Notes under the pieces: model-generated
Told to the model about the DNA's origin: nothing
What the model saw: the letters and a program-made list of their open reading frames with translations, nothing else
Databases searched by the model: none
From: Candidatus Lutacidiplasma silvani
Lineage (GTDB): Archaea > Thermoplasmatota > Thermoplasmata > Lutacidiplasmatales > UBA184
Direction: 5' to 3'
Assembly (NCBI GenBank): GCA_022750295.1
Contig: JAKIVZ010000001.1
Span: 259,651-323,650, forward strand
DNA length: 64,000 nt
Shown: in pieces, positions 26,720 to 35,450 of the stretch
Position numbering within the stretch: position 1 is the first letter of the stretch
Layout of the letters: every line of letters starts with the position of its first letter
Position numbers and translations under genes: made by a program

Positions 26720-27898
26720 TCACCCCAACCGGACGCGCGGGTCGAGATAAGCGTAGAGAATATCGACGATGATATTCGCCGCCACGACGATGATCGTGAA
26801 GAGTAGCGTGGTTCCGAACACCAGCCCGAAATCGATACTCGGTTGGATCGAGTAGGCGAGGAGGAGACCGATCCCCTTCAGGCCGAAGACGTCCTCAATG
26901 ATGGCGAATCCGCCGATGAACCCGGCGAACGTCAGCCCCAGCACCGTGATGGTGACGTTCAGCGAGTTCCGCCCCGCATGCTTGCGGATGACGACCGACT
27001 CGGCGACGCCCTTCGACCGCGCGGTGCGGATGAAGTCGAGATTCATCACTTCGAGCATCGAGTTGCGGACGAACCGGAGGATTCCCGCGACCGAGCCGTA
27101 GGCGATCGTGATCGCGGGGAGGATCTGGCGCTTGACCGACTCCCAGGCGAGGAACCAGTTGTGGTGGATCAGCGCGTCGATGGTCGGGAATCCGGTCGGC
27201 GAGGTTTGGGAATACGTTCCGATCCAAGTCGGTGGAATCCCGCTGGGGTAGCAGGCGTTCGGGGGCCACGAGCCGTAGAATTGGAAGTACGGGGTCGCCT
27301 GCCCATTGCAGATCTGGGTGAATTGGCCGGCGAGAACCGTCGCCCCGAGCAACAGTAAGAGGGCCAAAAGGAACCCCGGCAACGCGAACCCAGAGAACGA
27401 CATCACCCTCGTCGCCTGGTCGAGCGGCCGATTCCGATAGACGGCCGAATAATTGCCGAGCGGAATTGAAATCGCTAAGATGAGAAGCAACGAGAACGTC
27501 GCGAGCTCGAGCGTGTAGGGGAGATAGTACGACAGGACCGTGGTCACCGGGAGCGACGAACCCCCGAGCAACGTGCCGCTGGCCTTGCTCCCATGATCGG
27601 TGTCCCCCCAATTGAGGGTAAGACTATTTTTCATGTATTGGAGCCATTGAACGTAAATCGGTTGATTCAGACCCAGCGCGTGGACCCCGCGGACGTACGC
27701 GGGGTTCGGGCACTGTTGGGTGCTCGGCGGGGGGCAATCGATGGTCGGAGCGTACCCGTACTTCGACGGCCCGTAGTACGACTCGAGCTTCTCGGTCGTC
27801 GAAAGCGTGCTGATGAGCACGAAGGTGATGGTCATCACCCCGATGATCACCGGCAGGAGGAGCAGGAGTCGACGCACGATGTAGATCCACATCCGCAT
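26720..27898 (-). CDS. dppB: Dipeptide/oligopeptide ABC transporter permease (DppB type)
   Basis: A 392-aa permease, first gene of the minus-strand transporter operon. The N-terminal helix MWIYIVRRLLLLLPVIIGV is typical of DppB/OppB. The EAA-like cytosolic motif (RTARSKGVAESVVIRKHAGRNS) and final helices with the DPRVRLG end are present. The first extracellular loop (about 30-105) and the loop near residue 200-235 contain Cys pairs (DCPPP/QQCPN; ICNG/NACYP) not usual in bacterial DppB. Upstream is a TATA box 66 nt away with a leader stem-loop, described separately. Confidence 0.9.
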   Translation of the reverse strand: MRMWIYIVRRLLLLLPVIIGVMTITFVLISTLSTTEKLESYYGPSKYGYAPTIDCPPPSTQQCPNPAYVRGVHALGLNQPIYVQWLQYMKNSLTLNWGDTDHGSKASGTLLGGSSLPVTTVLSYYLPYTLELATFSLLLILAISIPLGNYSAVYRNRPLDQATRVMSFSGFALPGFLLALLLLLGATVLAGQFTQICNGQATPYFQFYGSWPPNACYPSGIPPTWIGTYSQTSPTGFPTIDALIHHNWFLAWESVKRQILPAITIAYGSVAGILRFVRNSMLEVMNLDFIRTARSKGVAESVVIRKHAGRNSLNVTITVLGLTFAGFIGGFAIIEDVFGLKGIGLLLAYSIQPSIDFGLVFGTTLLFTIIVVAANIIVDILYAYLDPRVRLG

Positions 27899-27966
27899 CG
27901 GCCAGTCTCCCGGTCCGCCGCCGTTCCCGGCGACGAAGCGTCGGATTCGGGTCCCCCTATTTATGG
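27899..27966 (-). promoter_or_regulatory. Promoter and stem-loop leader of the dpp/opp operon
   Basis: On the minus strand CATAAATAG (27957-27965) lies 66 nt before the dppB ATG. A 5-bp stem-loop, CGACG/CGTCG with a 3-nt loop, occupies 27931-27943, and a weak SD-like GGGAG follows. The geometry matches the three binding-protein promoters, although a 5-bp stem alone could be chance. Confidence 0.5.
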
Positions 27967-28015
27967 ATTTATTGAATTATCCGAGGTCTCCGGAGCCGTC
28001 GGGACGAACCCGGAC

Positions 28016-28357
28016 CTAGAGCAGGGGGAGTCCGCCCGTGATCGGGTCGATCTCCTCGGTCTTCCCGGGGCCGATCCCGAGGACGGTCTTCGTCCCCGCG
28101 GGGACCTCGGTGAACCCAGCGTCCTCGACGAGGACGGCGGGAAGACCCTTCGCCCGGGCGAGCCGGTACAGCCGGTCCATCTCCTCGAGCGTGGGGGCGA
28201 CCACGGCGATCTTCCGCTGCCCCTCGGCGAACCAGGCTTCGAGGGCCCCGGCCTGCCGCTTCCGGCTGGCCTCGACGAGCATCACGGCGGCATGGGCGAC
28301 CTGGACGGCGGCCTTCCCGGCGGTCAATCGAAGCTCCCCGCGAACGACGAGGACCAT
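28016..28357 (-). CDS. pth2: Peptidyl-tRNA hydrolase, Pth2 family
   Basis: A 113-aa archaeal/eukaryotic-type peptidyl-tRNA hydrolase that recycles tRNA from dropped-off peptidyl-tRNA. Typical features are MVLVVRGELRLTAGKAAVQVAHAAV at the N-terminus, a central KIAVVAP strand, and the C-terminal GTKTVLGIGPGKTEEIDPITG signature. Length matches the normal ~115 aa. The ATG at 28357 starts the first strand of the fold. It follows the DUF1616 gene after 19 nt on the same strand as srp54. Confidence 0.93.
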   Translation of the reverse strand: MVLVVRGELRLTAGKAAVQVAHAAVMLVEASRKRQAGALEAWFAEGQRKIAVVAPTLEEMDRLYRLARAKGLPAVLVEDAGFTEVPAGTKTVLGIGPGKTEEIDPITGGLPLL

Positions 28358-28376
28358 CTTGTAGCGGCCCGCCGCG

Positions 28377-28919
28377 CTATCCCGCACGTTCCTCCTCCTC
28401 CCGGGCCGCGAGGGCCGCCGCCTTCCGTCCGACGACGTCGGCGAGCTCGCGGTCGACGGTCGGCCGGGCCGGGTCGTCCCGGGGGAGGACGCGGAGTCGG
28501 TGGCGGAGCCGACGCTCCGACGCGACGAGCCCGTCGAGTGCCCGGATCGTCTCGAACGCCCCCTCGTTCCCCCGCTCGGAGGGGAGTTCCGGGCCGGCGG
28601 GCGGGATCTCGGAGAACGCTCCGCGGGCAAGGGCGACCCCCAGCCCGATGGCCGTGACGGCGGCCAGGGCGACGAAGAGGGAGGGGTCGGACCAGGTCGC
28701 CCCGAACCCGGCCGAGCTACTGAGCAAGGCGAACCCGAGGACGATCGTGAGCCCGACGCTGACGACGAGGCTCAGCGTGAGCGTCTCCACCAGGTGGAGG
28801 GGACCGCCGGGCCCGCGAAATCTCCACTCGGGAAACGTGGCGCGGGCGACGGCGAACCCGGGCAGGACGAAGAGGAGGGCCAGGCCGACGACCGCTTCGA
28901 CGCCGTCGAGGACCTCCAT
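28377..28919 (-). CDS. DUF1616-like membrane protein
   Basis: A 180-aa protein with three or four hydrophobic helices. The first (VVGLALLFVLPGFAVARATFP) and the following ETLTLSLVVSVGLTIVLG segment resemble the archaeal DUF1616 family, whose function is unknown. The C-terminal half is soluble, charged and helical (about 115-180, Arg/Glu-rich), probably a cytosolic coiled coil. It lies between srp54 and pth2 with gaps of 9 and 19 nt, so it is probably made with the protein-targeting GTPase. A link to membrane insertion is only suggested by that position. Confidence 0.68.
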   Translation of the reverse strand: MEVLDGVEAVVGLALLFVLPGFAVARATFPEWRFRGPGGPLHLVETLTLSLVVSVGLTIVLGFALLSSSAGFGATWSDPSLFVALAAVTAIGLGVALARGAFSEIPPAGPELPSERGNEGAFETIRALDGLVASERRLRHRLRVLPRDDPARPTVDRELADVVGRKAAALAAREEEERAG

Positions 28920-28928
28920 CGTCCCGGC

Positions 28929-30266
28929 CTACGCCGGCGGCCCTCCTCCTTGGAACTGCCGCTCGAGCTGGCGTCGGAGCTTGCGGTTCGAGGCGATCCC
29001 ATGGGCGGCTTTGCGGGTCGTTTCGACGTACTTGAGCAACGCCCGGACCTCGGGGACCTTCTGGCCGCTCCCGGCAGCGATCCGGTGGATCCGCTCCCCC
29101 TTGATGATGTGGTAGTCGTCGAGCTCGGCGGCGTTCACCGAGTCGAGGATCGAGCGGAACCTCCGGAGCCGCTTCTGAGTGTCCTCCAGCTGGTTGTCCG
29201 AGAGCTTTGCCGCCCCGAACGACGGCAGGAGCGACATGAGCTTCGAGAACGGCCCCATCTGGCCGAGGGAGTCGAGCTGGGCCCGCATGTCCCGGAGCGT
29301 GAACTTGCCGGTCATGAGGTTCTCCGCCGCCTTCTGGGCGTCCTCCTTGTCGGTGAGCTCCTCGAACCGCTCGAGGAGGGTCTGGATGTCGCCCATCCCG
29401 AGGAGTCGCGAGACGAACCGGGTCGGCTCGAACCGCTCGAGCTCGTCGAGGTGCTCCCCGGTCCCGATGAAGACGATCGGCGCGCCGCTGACCGCGACGG
29501 CCGACAGCGCCCCGCCGCCCTTCGCCGAGCCGTCGAGCTTCGTAAGGACGACCCCCGTCAGGCCGACCGCCTTGTGGAACGCCTCCGCGCTCCGTCCGGC
29601 GGCCTGCCCCATCGCGGCGTCGAGGACGAGGAGCGTCTCGTCCGGCTTCAGCACCTCGCGGATCCGCCCCAGCTCCGCGATGAGGTCGGCGTCGATCCCG
29701 CTCCGGCCGGCGGTGTCGACGATGACGGCGAGGTGCGGGGGGAACCGGGCCATCGCCTCCTTCACGATCACTTCGGCCCGGGTCTCCGCCCGGTTGGAGT
29801 AGAACTCGCATCCGACCTTCTTCGCCAACTGCTCGAGCTGGTCGACCGCGGCCGGACGATGGACGTCGGCGGCTACCAAACCGACCCGGACCCCCTTCTT
29901 CTGGAAGTGCCGGGCGAGCTTGCCGGTCGTGGTCGTCTTCCCTTGCCCGAAGAGGCCGACCATGAGGATCTTCCGGGGCTTCACCTCGAACGGCCGGTCC
30001 GGTCCCAGGATCCCGCGGATCTCCTCGTAGATGATCCGGACGAGGAAATCCCGCACCGACGCGCCGGCGGGGGGTTTCCCCTCCTTCGCCCGCTTCTTGA
30101 CCCTCTGGGTCAGTTCGAGGGCGAGCTGGACGTTCACGTCGGACTGGAGGAGGGCGCGCTGGATATCGCGGGAGACCTCCGCGAGGAGGGCGTCGTCGAC
30201 GGTCGAGCCCCGGGCGATCTTCTGCAGGACCCCCCGCAGCGACTTCCCGAGCGAGTCGAGTACCAT
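28929..30266 (-). CDS. srp54: Signal recognition particle 54 kDa protein
   Basis: The 445-aa SRP GTPase that binds signal sequences and 7S RNA and delivers ribosomes to the membrane receptor FtsY. It has an N domain (about 1-90), the G domain with G1 GLFGQGKTTTTGKLA, the DTAGR motif (VDTAGRSG), the TKLDGSAKGGGALS segment, and a Met-rich M domain (about 300-430). Length is normal. The ATG at 30266 begins the conserved MVLDSLGKSLRGVLQKIA helix; an earlier in-frame ATG gives an unrelated extension. It is first in the srp54/DUF1616/pth2 unit; CAAAGATAAAG near 30325-30337 on the minus strand may be its TATA region. Confidence 0.95.
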   Translation of the reverse strand: MVLDSLGKSLRGVLQKIARGSTVDDALLAEVSRDIQRALLQSDVNVQLALELTQRVKKRAKEGKPPAGASVRDFLVRIIYEEIRGILGPDRPFEVKPRKILMVGLFGQGKTTTTGKLARHFQKKGVRVGLVAADVHRPAAVDQLEQLAKKVGCEFYSNRAETRAEVIVKEAMARFPPHLAVIVDTAGRSGIDADLIAELGRIREVLKPDETLLVLDAAMGQAAGRSAEAFHKAVGLTGVVLTKLDGSAKGGGALSAVAVSGAPIVFIGTGEHLDELERFEPTRFVSRLLGMGDIQTLLERFEELTDKEDAQKAAENLMTGKFTLRDMRAQLDSLGQMGPFSKLMSLLPSFGAAKLSDNQLEDTQKRLRRFRSILDSVNAAELDDYHIIKGERIHRIAAGSGQKVPEVRALLKYVETTRKAAHGIASNRKLRRQLERQFQGGGPPA

Positions 30267-30444
30267 CGTTCCACCGCCGGTCCGGCGCGGGCCGGGACGC
30301 GGCGTCGCGACGAGGGAAACCACCCTTCTTTATCTTTGGGGACCGACGACGGCCGCCCGCTCGAACGCTGTACCGAGTGCGAGACCGGAGCAGCGTCCGG
30401 GAACGCTCTTATCGCACGTCCGGGCTTCGAACTGTCGGGAAGCC

Positions 30445-31959
30445 ATGACCGCGAACGGGCCCGTCCCTGGCGCTTCGCCCGCCCCGTCTCCGGGCGGTCC
30501 GCCGAAGGCCGCCGCTCCGGCCGGACCTCCCAAGGTCCCGCCGAAGCTGAACCCGGTCCGGGTGGAGATCCACGAGACCCCGGTCGACGAGCGGATCACG
30601 ACGTTCGACGAGGTCCTGCACGCGTACTCGAAGGAGGACGCCGTCCTGGAGGCGAAACGGTGCATCCAGTGCCGGCGCCCGTGGTGCGTCGAGGCGTGCC
30701 CGATCTCGCAGGACGCCCGGGAGTACATCCGGCTGATCGCGGACAACGATTTCGACGGCGCCGCTCGGGTGACCGTCAGTGAGAACCCGCTCGCCACATC
30801 GCTCTGCAAGGTCTGCTACCACTACTGCGAGGACGCCTGCGTCGTGAAGAAAAAGGGCGTCCCCGTCGCCATCCGGCACCTCAAGCGCGCCGCGATGGAG
30901 CTCGGGAACGGCGACCTCACGTACGTCGCGTCGAAGCCGAAGAGCCAACGGGTCGCCATCGTCGGCGCCGGCCCGGCGGGCATCATGGCCGCGTGGGAGC
31001 TCGGCATCCGGGGGTACGGCGTCACGGTGTTCGAGCAGGAGCCGCTCTACGGGGGGCTCATGCAGACGATCCCGGCGTACCGGATGACCGACGCGGACGT
31101 GGAGGAGGACCGGGCCCGGCTCCGGAACCTCGACGTCACGTTCGTCAAGAACCGGAAGATCGGGTCGGAGTTCTCCCCGGAGGCCCTCCTCGCGGAAGGG
31201 TACCAGGCGGTGTTCCTCTCCGTCGGCACGAGCGTCCACCGGAGCCTCGGGGTCGAGGGCGAGAACCTCCCGGGCGTCGTGCCGGCGCTCGAGTTGCTGA
31301 AGCGGGTCAACCAGGGAGAGACCGTGACCTTCGGACGCCAGATCGTCGTCATTGGCGGGGGCGACGTCGCGATGGACTCGATCCGCAGCGCGCTCCGCCT
31401 CTCGCGCGGAGGGCACGTCTCGCTCTACTACCGTCGCAGCCGCGAAGAGATGCCGGCGGACCCGGAGGAGGTCCACGGCGCCATGGCCGAGGGGATCGAG
31501 TTCGTCTTTCAGAAGGCGCCCGTGAAGATTCTCGGGAAGAACCACGCCGAAGGTGTGGTGTTCCAGTCGATCGAGCTCGGACCGCCGGACGCGGGCGGAC
31601 GTCGTTCCCCGGTCCCGGTGCCGGGGTCCGAGGTCACCGTCCCCTGCGACACGGTCGTCGTCGCCGTGGGCCAGAAGGCCGACCTCGCCGGGTTCGGCGA
31701 TTCCCTCGACCTGAAGATCACGAACCAGGGGTGGCCCGAAGGGAAGGGTCCGGGGTTCACCACGGGGATCCCGGGGGTTTTCGCGGCCGGCGGTCGTTCG
31801 GTCGTCTACGCGATGGGGACCGCCACCGATGCGGCCGTCGCGATCGATACGTACCTTGCGGAGAAGCGGGGCGAGGCGCCGTCTCCCCGACCGGATCCGT
31901 TTGGCGGGGCGAGCACCTGGCACCTCCCGGCGGGCTACACGACCCCGATCCGAATTTGA
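30445..31959 (+). CDS. GltD-like NAD(P)H-dependent flavoprotein oxidoreductase, copy 1
   Basis: A 504-aa protein related to the small subunit of glutamate synthase. A Pro/Ala-rich N-terminus precedes a cysteine-rich domain (about 60-145) with CIQCRRPWCVEACP and CKVCYHYCEDAC, ligands for two [4Fe-4S] clusters. Then come an FAD-binding GAGPAGIMAAWELG, an NADPH-binding GGGDVAMD, and a C-terminal GVFAAGGR motif. The glutamate synthase large subunit is not in the window, so it may serve another partner, as do NfnB/SudA-type relatives. A CTCTTATCG box lies 31-39 nt before the ATG. A divergent paralogue is at 54863. Confidence 0.85.
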   Translation: MTANGPVPGASPAPSPGGPPKAAAPAGPPKVPPKLNPVRVEIHETPVDERITTFDEVLHAYSKEDAVLEAKRCIQCRRPWCVEACPISQDAREYIRLIADNDFDGAARVTVSENPLATSLCKVCYHYCEDACVVKKKGVPVAIRHLKRAAMELGNGDLTYVASKPKSQRVAIVGAGPAGIMAAWELGIRGYGVTVFEQEPLYGGLMQTIPAYRMTDADVEEDRARLRNLDVTFVKNRKIGSEFSPEALLAEGYQAVFLSVGTSVHRSLGVEGENLPGVVPALELLKRVNQGETVTFGRQIVVIGGGDVAMDSIRSALRLSRGGHVSLYYRRSREEMPADPEEVHGAMAEGIEFVFQKAPVKILGKNHAEGVVFQSIELGPPDAGGRRSPVPVPGSEVTVPCDTVVVAVGQKADLAGFGDSLDLKITNQGWPEGKGPGFTTGIPGVFAAGGRSVVYAMGTATDAAVAIDTYLAEKRGEAPSPRPDPFGGASTWHLPAGYTTPIRI

Positions 31960-31986
31960 CGCCGGGCGGGAACCGCCTCTTCGGAA

Positions 31987-31996
31987 GGTATATCGC
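31987..31996 (+). promoter_or_regulatory. TATA box of the second S53 protease gene
   Basis: GGTATATCGC lies 29-38 nt before the ATG at 32025, with an SD-like GGGAG (32015-32019) in between. The transcript should have only a very short leader. Confidence 0.5.
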
Positions 31997-32024
31997 GGGG
32001 GGTTTCGCCTAGGCGGGAGCGTCG

Positions 32025-34613
32025 ATGCCTCGGCGCCGCTCGGCCCTCGGAATTTCTGCGCTCCTCGCTCTGGTTGTGGCCGTCCTCGTCCTCCCCGGTC
32101 CGGGCGTGACCGTGGCCACGAACGCGCCCGCGAACCCGCTTCCCCACCCCACTTCGCTCGAGGCGTCCGAGATTCCGACCCCGCTTCTCGCGCCCCTCGC
32201 CGAGCGGATGGGGTTCGCCCCGTCGATCGTCGAGGCCCAGCCGCTCTCGGTTCCCGCCTCCGGGAACGTGACGGTCGTCCTGACGCTCTGGCCCAGCAGC
32301 CCGACGTTCTTCCTCCCTCCGGGGCCGGGGACCCCCGCGTACTCGACCTCGGAAGTCGCCGACCAGTACGGTCTCTCGACCGCCCAGTACGCCGCCCTGG
32401 AAGCGTACTTCGCGGGGAAGGGAGTCGCGGTGATGCACCCGTGGCCCGACCGGATGTTCCTGACCGTCACGGGCCCGGCAGCCGACATGGGCGGCGCGTT
32501 CGGGACGCAGGAACGCGAGGGCCTCTCCGGGGGGACCCCCGTCGAATTCGCCGATTCGGTTCCGCGGCTCCCGGCGCCGTTCGCCAGTGAGGTCGCCGCC
32601 GTGAGCGGGCTCACGGGTCCGCTGTCCGACTTCACGCTCCCGTTCGAGTCGCTTCCCGACCCGACGCCCGCGGTCCGCACCGAGGCCGTCCCCGCGCAGG
32701 GCCCGACCACGACCGAGGTGACGCCGTCGGCGGTCCACCTGATCTACGGAATGGACGCCCTGTACAACTACAGCGGGTCGGCGCATTGGGCGACCGGAGT
32801 CGGGATCGCGCTCCTCCTCTGGGGCGACGGGTACGACCCGAGGGACATCGGCCAGTTCTTCTCCACCGACTATCCCTCCGAGTTCCCGGCACCGTCGATC
32901 CACTACTACCCCGTCGACGGCGCTCCCTCCCCTTCGGCCGCCGCGCTGCAGGACCCGTCGACCGGTCCGCAGGAGCTCACCCTGGACATCGAGTGGGCCG
33001 GGAGCCAGGCCCCCGGCGCCACGTTGGACGCGGTCTACGCCCCGGACGGCCCGGCGTCGAACGGATACTCCCCCACCGACCCCTCGATGGAGGACGCGCT
33101 CAACACGGCGGTCAACGATGTCGCGGGGGTCAAGGTCCTCTCGATGTCGTTCGGCACCCTCGACGGGGCCGACGACTCGTTCCAGTCGGCGTTCACCACG
33201 GCGTTCCATGAGGCCGAGTTGAAGGGGATCACCCTCCTCGCGGCGAGCGGCGACAACGGCGGCACCGCCTCCAAGGGGTGCTCGGGGAACGTCGCCCCGC
33301 AGTTCCCGGCCGCGTCCCCGGACGTCCTCGCCGTGGGCGGGACCGCGCCGGTCCTCTCGGTGAACGCGTTCGGTGCCGCCACCGGGCTCGCTTCCGAGCC
33401 GGCGTGGAACCTCTCCGGCGGCGGATTCTCCACCGACTACGGGGCGCCGTCCTGGCAGCTGGTGGGGAGCGCGGCCGCCCCGATCCAGGCGAGCGGGATG
33501 CGCGGGATCCCCGACGTGGCCGGGCCGGCCTCGGACAACGTGTTCTACTACGGCGGGCAGCCCGCGTACGGGGAAGGGACGAGCTTCGCGACCCCCATGT
33601 GGGCCGGGATCCTCGCCGAGATGGACGCGGTCCGGGGGACGTCGCTCGGGTTCGTCACTCCGCACCTCTACTCGGTCGGTGCGGCCGAGGGGTCTTCGAG
33701 CTCCGGCGGCCTCGTCGACATCACCCAGGGCGGGAATTGCCTCGGGGCGGCCGGGCCCGGATGGGACACCGCCACGGGATGGGGCTCGCCTCGGGCGCTC
33801 CCGCTCTTCGAGTCGATCGCCGGGACGTACGCCCAGGTGGCGCTCACCGCGACCCCGCAGCCGGTCGCCCCGGGTGGGACGCTCAGCGTGGCGATCGCCG
33901 CCACCAACGCTACGAGCGGGCGGCCCCTCGCGGGCCTTTCCGTCTACTTCGAGGTCGACGCGGTCTCGTACACCGGTCCCTGCGGGGGAACGCTCGCGAC
34001 CGCGACCGGTTCGACCGACGCCAACGGCACGATCTCGGTGGGCCTTCCGGTGCCGGGGTGCTACTTCGGCACCATCATCTCCGTCTCCGTGACCGCGAGC
34101 GGCGGCGGATACTACGGCTCGAACCAGACTTCGGTCGCGGTGAACCTCGACGGTCTCTCCGGGCTCTTCGCCGCGCTCCAGCACTTCCCGTACAACGTGA
34201 TCGGGTTCACGTTGATCATGGTCGCCGCGGTCGGCATTGGCCTGACCCTCAGCGCGCGACACAAGCGCCGCATCGTGGCGAACCGGCCGCCGCCGGCCGC
34301 CCCCCCGCCCGCGACCGGGCCCCCGACCTCGAGCGGCACCGGCGGCCCCGCCGTGGTCCCGGCGGCCGCGTCCGCGGGAGCCGCCACCTCCCCGGTGGTC
34401 GCGAGTTCCGCGTCGGCCTCGGCTCCGGCGAGTGCCCCCATCCCCGCCGCGACGCCGACGGGGACGGCCGTCACGAGCGGCGTGGCGCGGTCCCCGGCGG
34501 CCCCGATCCCTGCCTCCGGCACTTGGTGCGAGTCGTGCGATGCCCCCGTGCCCTCGGGGGCCATCACGTGCCCAGGTTGCGGCGGCGTTCCGGGTCGCGC
34601 GGCCCCGGCGTGA
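32025..34613 (+). CDS. Membrane-anchored sedolisin (S53) protease with cytosolic zinc ribbon
   Basis: An 862-aa acid-type serine-carboxyl protease on the cell surface. It has a signal peptide (about 1-32), a pro-kumamolisin-like activation domain (about 55-205), and the catalytic domain (about 230-600). E317 and D321 lie in QELTLD, D410 in AASGDNGG and S520 in GTSFATPMW; the Ca2+-site segment GWDTATGWGSP is near 585. An Ig-like domain (about 605-710), a transmembrane helix (about 720-743), and a long Pro/Ala/Ser linker follow. The last residues form a CX2CX10CX2C zinc ribbon (C835, C838, C849, C852). It differs from the larger S53 protein in its stalk but shares the idea of a metal-binding cytosolic tail. 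Confidence 0.92.
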   Translation: MPRRRSALGISALLALVVAVLVLPGPGVTVATNAPANPLPHPTSLEASEIPTPLLAPLAERMGFAPSIVEAQPLSVPASGNVTVVLTLWPSSPTFFLPPGPGTPAYSTSEVADQYGLSTAQYAALEAYFAGKGVAVMHPWPDRMFLTVTGPAADMGGAFGTQEREGLSGGTPVEFADSVPRLPAPFASEVAAVSGLTGPLSDFTLPFESLPDPTPAVRTEAVPAQGPTTTEVTPSAVHLIYGMDALYNYSGSAHWATGVGIALLLWGDGYDPRDIGQFFSTDYPSEFPAPSIHYYPVDGAPSPSAAALQDPSTGPQELTLDIEWAGSQAPGATLDAVYAPDGPASNGYSPTDPSMEDALNTAVNDVAGVKVLSMSFGTLDGADDSFQSAFTTAFHEAELKGITLLAASGDNGGTASKGCSGNVAPQFPAASPDVLAVGGTAPVLSVNAFGAATGLASEPAWNLSGGGFSTDYGAPSWQLVGSAAAPIQASGMRGIPDVAGPASDNVFYYGGQPAYGEGTSFATPMWAGILAEMDAVRGTSLGFVTPHLYSVGAAEGSSSSGGLVDITQGGNCLGAAGPGWDTATGWGSPRALPLFESIAGTYAQVALTATPQPVAPGGTLSVAIAATNATSGRPLAGLSVYFEVDAVSYTGPCGGTLATATGSTDANGTISVGLPVPGCYFGTIISVSVTASGGGYYGSNQTSVAVNLDGLSGLFAALQHFPYNVIGFTLIMVAAVGIGLTLSARHKRRIVANRPPPAAPPPATGPPTSSGTGGPAVVPAAASAGAATSPVVASSASASAPASAPIPAATPTGTAVTSGVARSPAAPIPASGTWCESCDAPVPSGAITCPGCGGVPGRAAPA

Positions 34614-34617
34614 CGAG

Positions 34618-34626
34618 AGGTTAAGG
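34618..34626 (+). promoter_or_regulatory. TATA box of ACT regulator 1
   Basis: GGTTAAGGC lies 23-31 nt before the GTG start at 34649, which supports both a leaderless mRNA and the GTG start choice. Confidence 0.45.
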
Positions 34627-34648
34627 CGCGTCGCCGGGTGCGAGTCCC

Positions 34649-35344
34649 GTGCGGCGTGCACCCCGCGTCGGCCCGTCGGCCGCGGACGCCACCCGGCAGT
34701 ACATCGACGAGCACCCGAGCGTGCGCGAAACGCTCCGGGACGACCTCGTGAACTACACCGCGCTGGCCCGGCGCGTCGAGGCCGAGACCGGGGTCACGAG
34801 CGAAGAGGCGGTCACCGTTGCCGTCCGTCGGTACCAGCGGGGCCTCGCGATCGAGGACCCGTCGCTCGAGAAGGTCCGCAAGATCGTCCGCGAGAGCCGG
34901 CTCGAGGTCCACGCGCGGGTCGCGATCGTGCGGATGCGGGACGATTGGGAGGCGATCGACGAACTTCTTGCGCTCGGCCGCAAGCTGCTGACCGAGGCCC
35001 CGGGCCGGCGGCTCTTCGAGATCCTGATCGGGACGCGGGCGATCACCGTCCTCTGCGAAGAGTCGCTCCTCGCGGAGGTCAAGGCGACGATCCCGAACAA
35101 GCTCCTCCTCGGAGTCGAGCGGGGGCTCGCGGTCCTCGCGTTCCGGAGCCGGCCGGAGGTCGCGGAGATCCCGGGCGTCCTCGCGTACATCGCGGAAGCG
35201 CTGTTCCGGGCCGGGATCAATTGCCTCGAAACGGTCAGCGTCCACACCGATTCGCTGTTCGTCTTCCGCGACAGGGACTCGATCCGGGCGTTCCAGGTCC
35301 TCTCGACGCTGGCGCCGCCGAGCTCGTCGCCGGTCCCCGGCTAG
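34649..35344 (+). CDS. ACT-domain predicted amino-acid metabolism regulator, copy 1
   Basis: A 231-aa protein resembling the archaeal family annotated as predicted regulator of amino-acid metabolism with an ACT domain (COG2150-like). An N-terminal helical region (about 10-75: IDEHPSVRETL, ARRVEAETG, AVRRYQRG) could be a helix-turn-helix. Two ACT-like beta-alpha-beta segments follow (about 85-150 and 155-220), the second with EIPGVLAYIAEALFRAGINCLE, a usual ligand-binding loop. The start is GTG. It stands 106 bp upstream of argC on the same strand. The paralogue at 42023 lies beyond argH, so both may sense arginine or related amino acids; this is inference. Confidence 0.78.
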   Translation: MRRAPRVGPSAADATRQYIDEHPSVRETLRDDLVNYTALARRVEAETGVTSEEAVTVAVRRYQRGLAIEDPSLEKVRKIVRESRLEVHARVAIVRMRDDWEAIDELLALGRKLLTEAPGRRLFEILIGTRAITVLCEESLLAEVKATIPNKLLLGVERGLAVLAFRSRPEVAEIPGVLAYIAEALFRAGINCLETVSVHTDSLFVFRDRDSIRAFQVLSTLAPPSSSPVPG

Positions 35345-35450
35345 GGCCTCGGTCGACGTCGCGTGGGGAACACCCAACCGGGCTTTCCGACCCCGGGGGG
35401 ACAGTACCCTCAATATCGCGGGGCCGGGTGGTCCGGGTAGTTCGGCGCTG

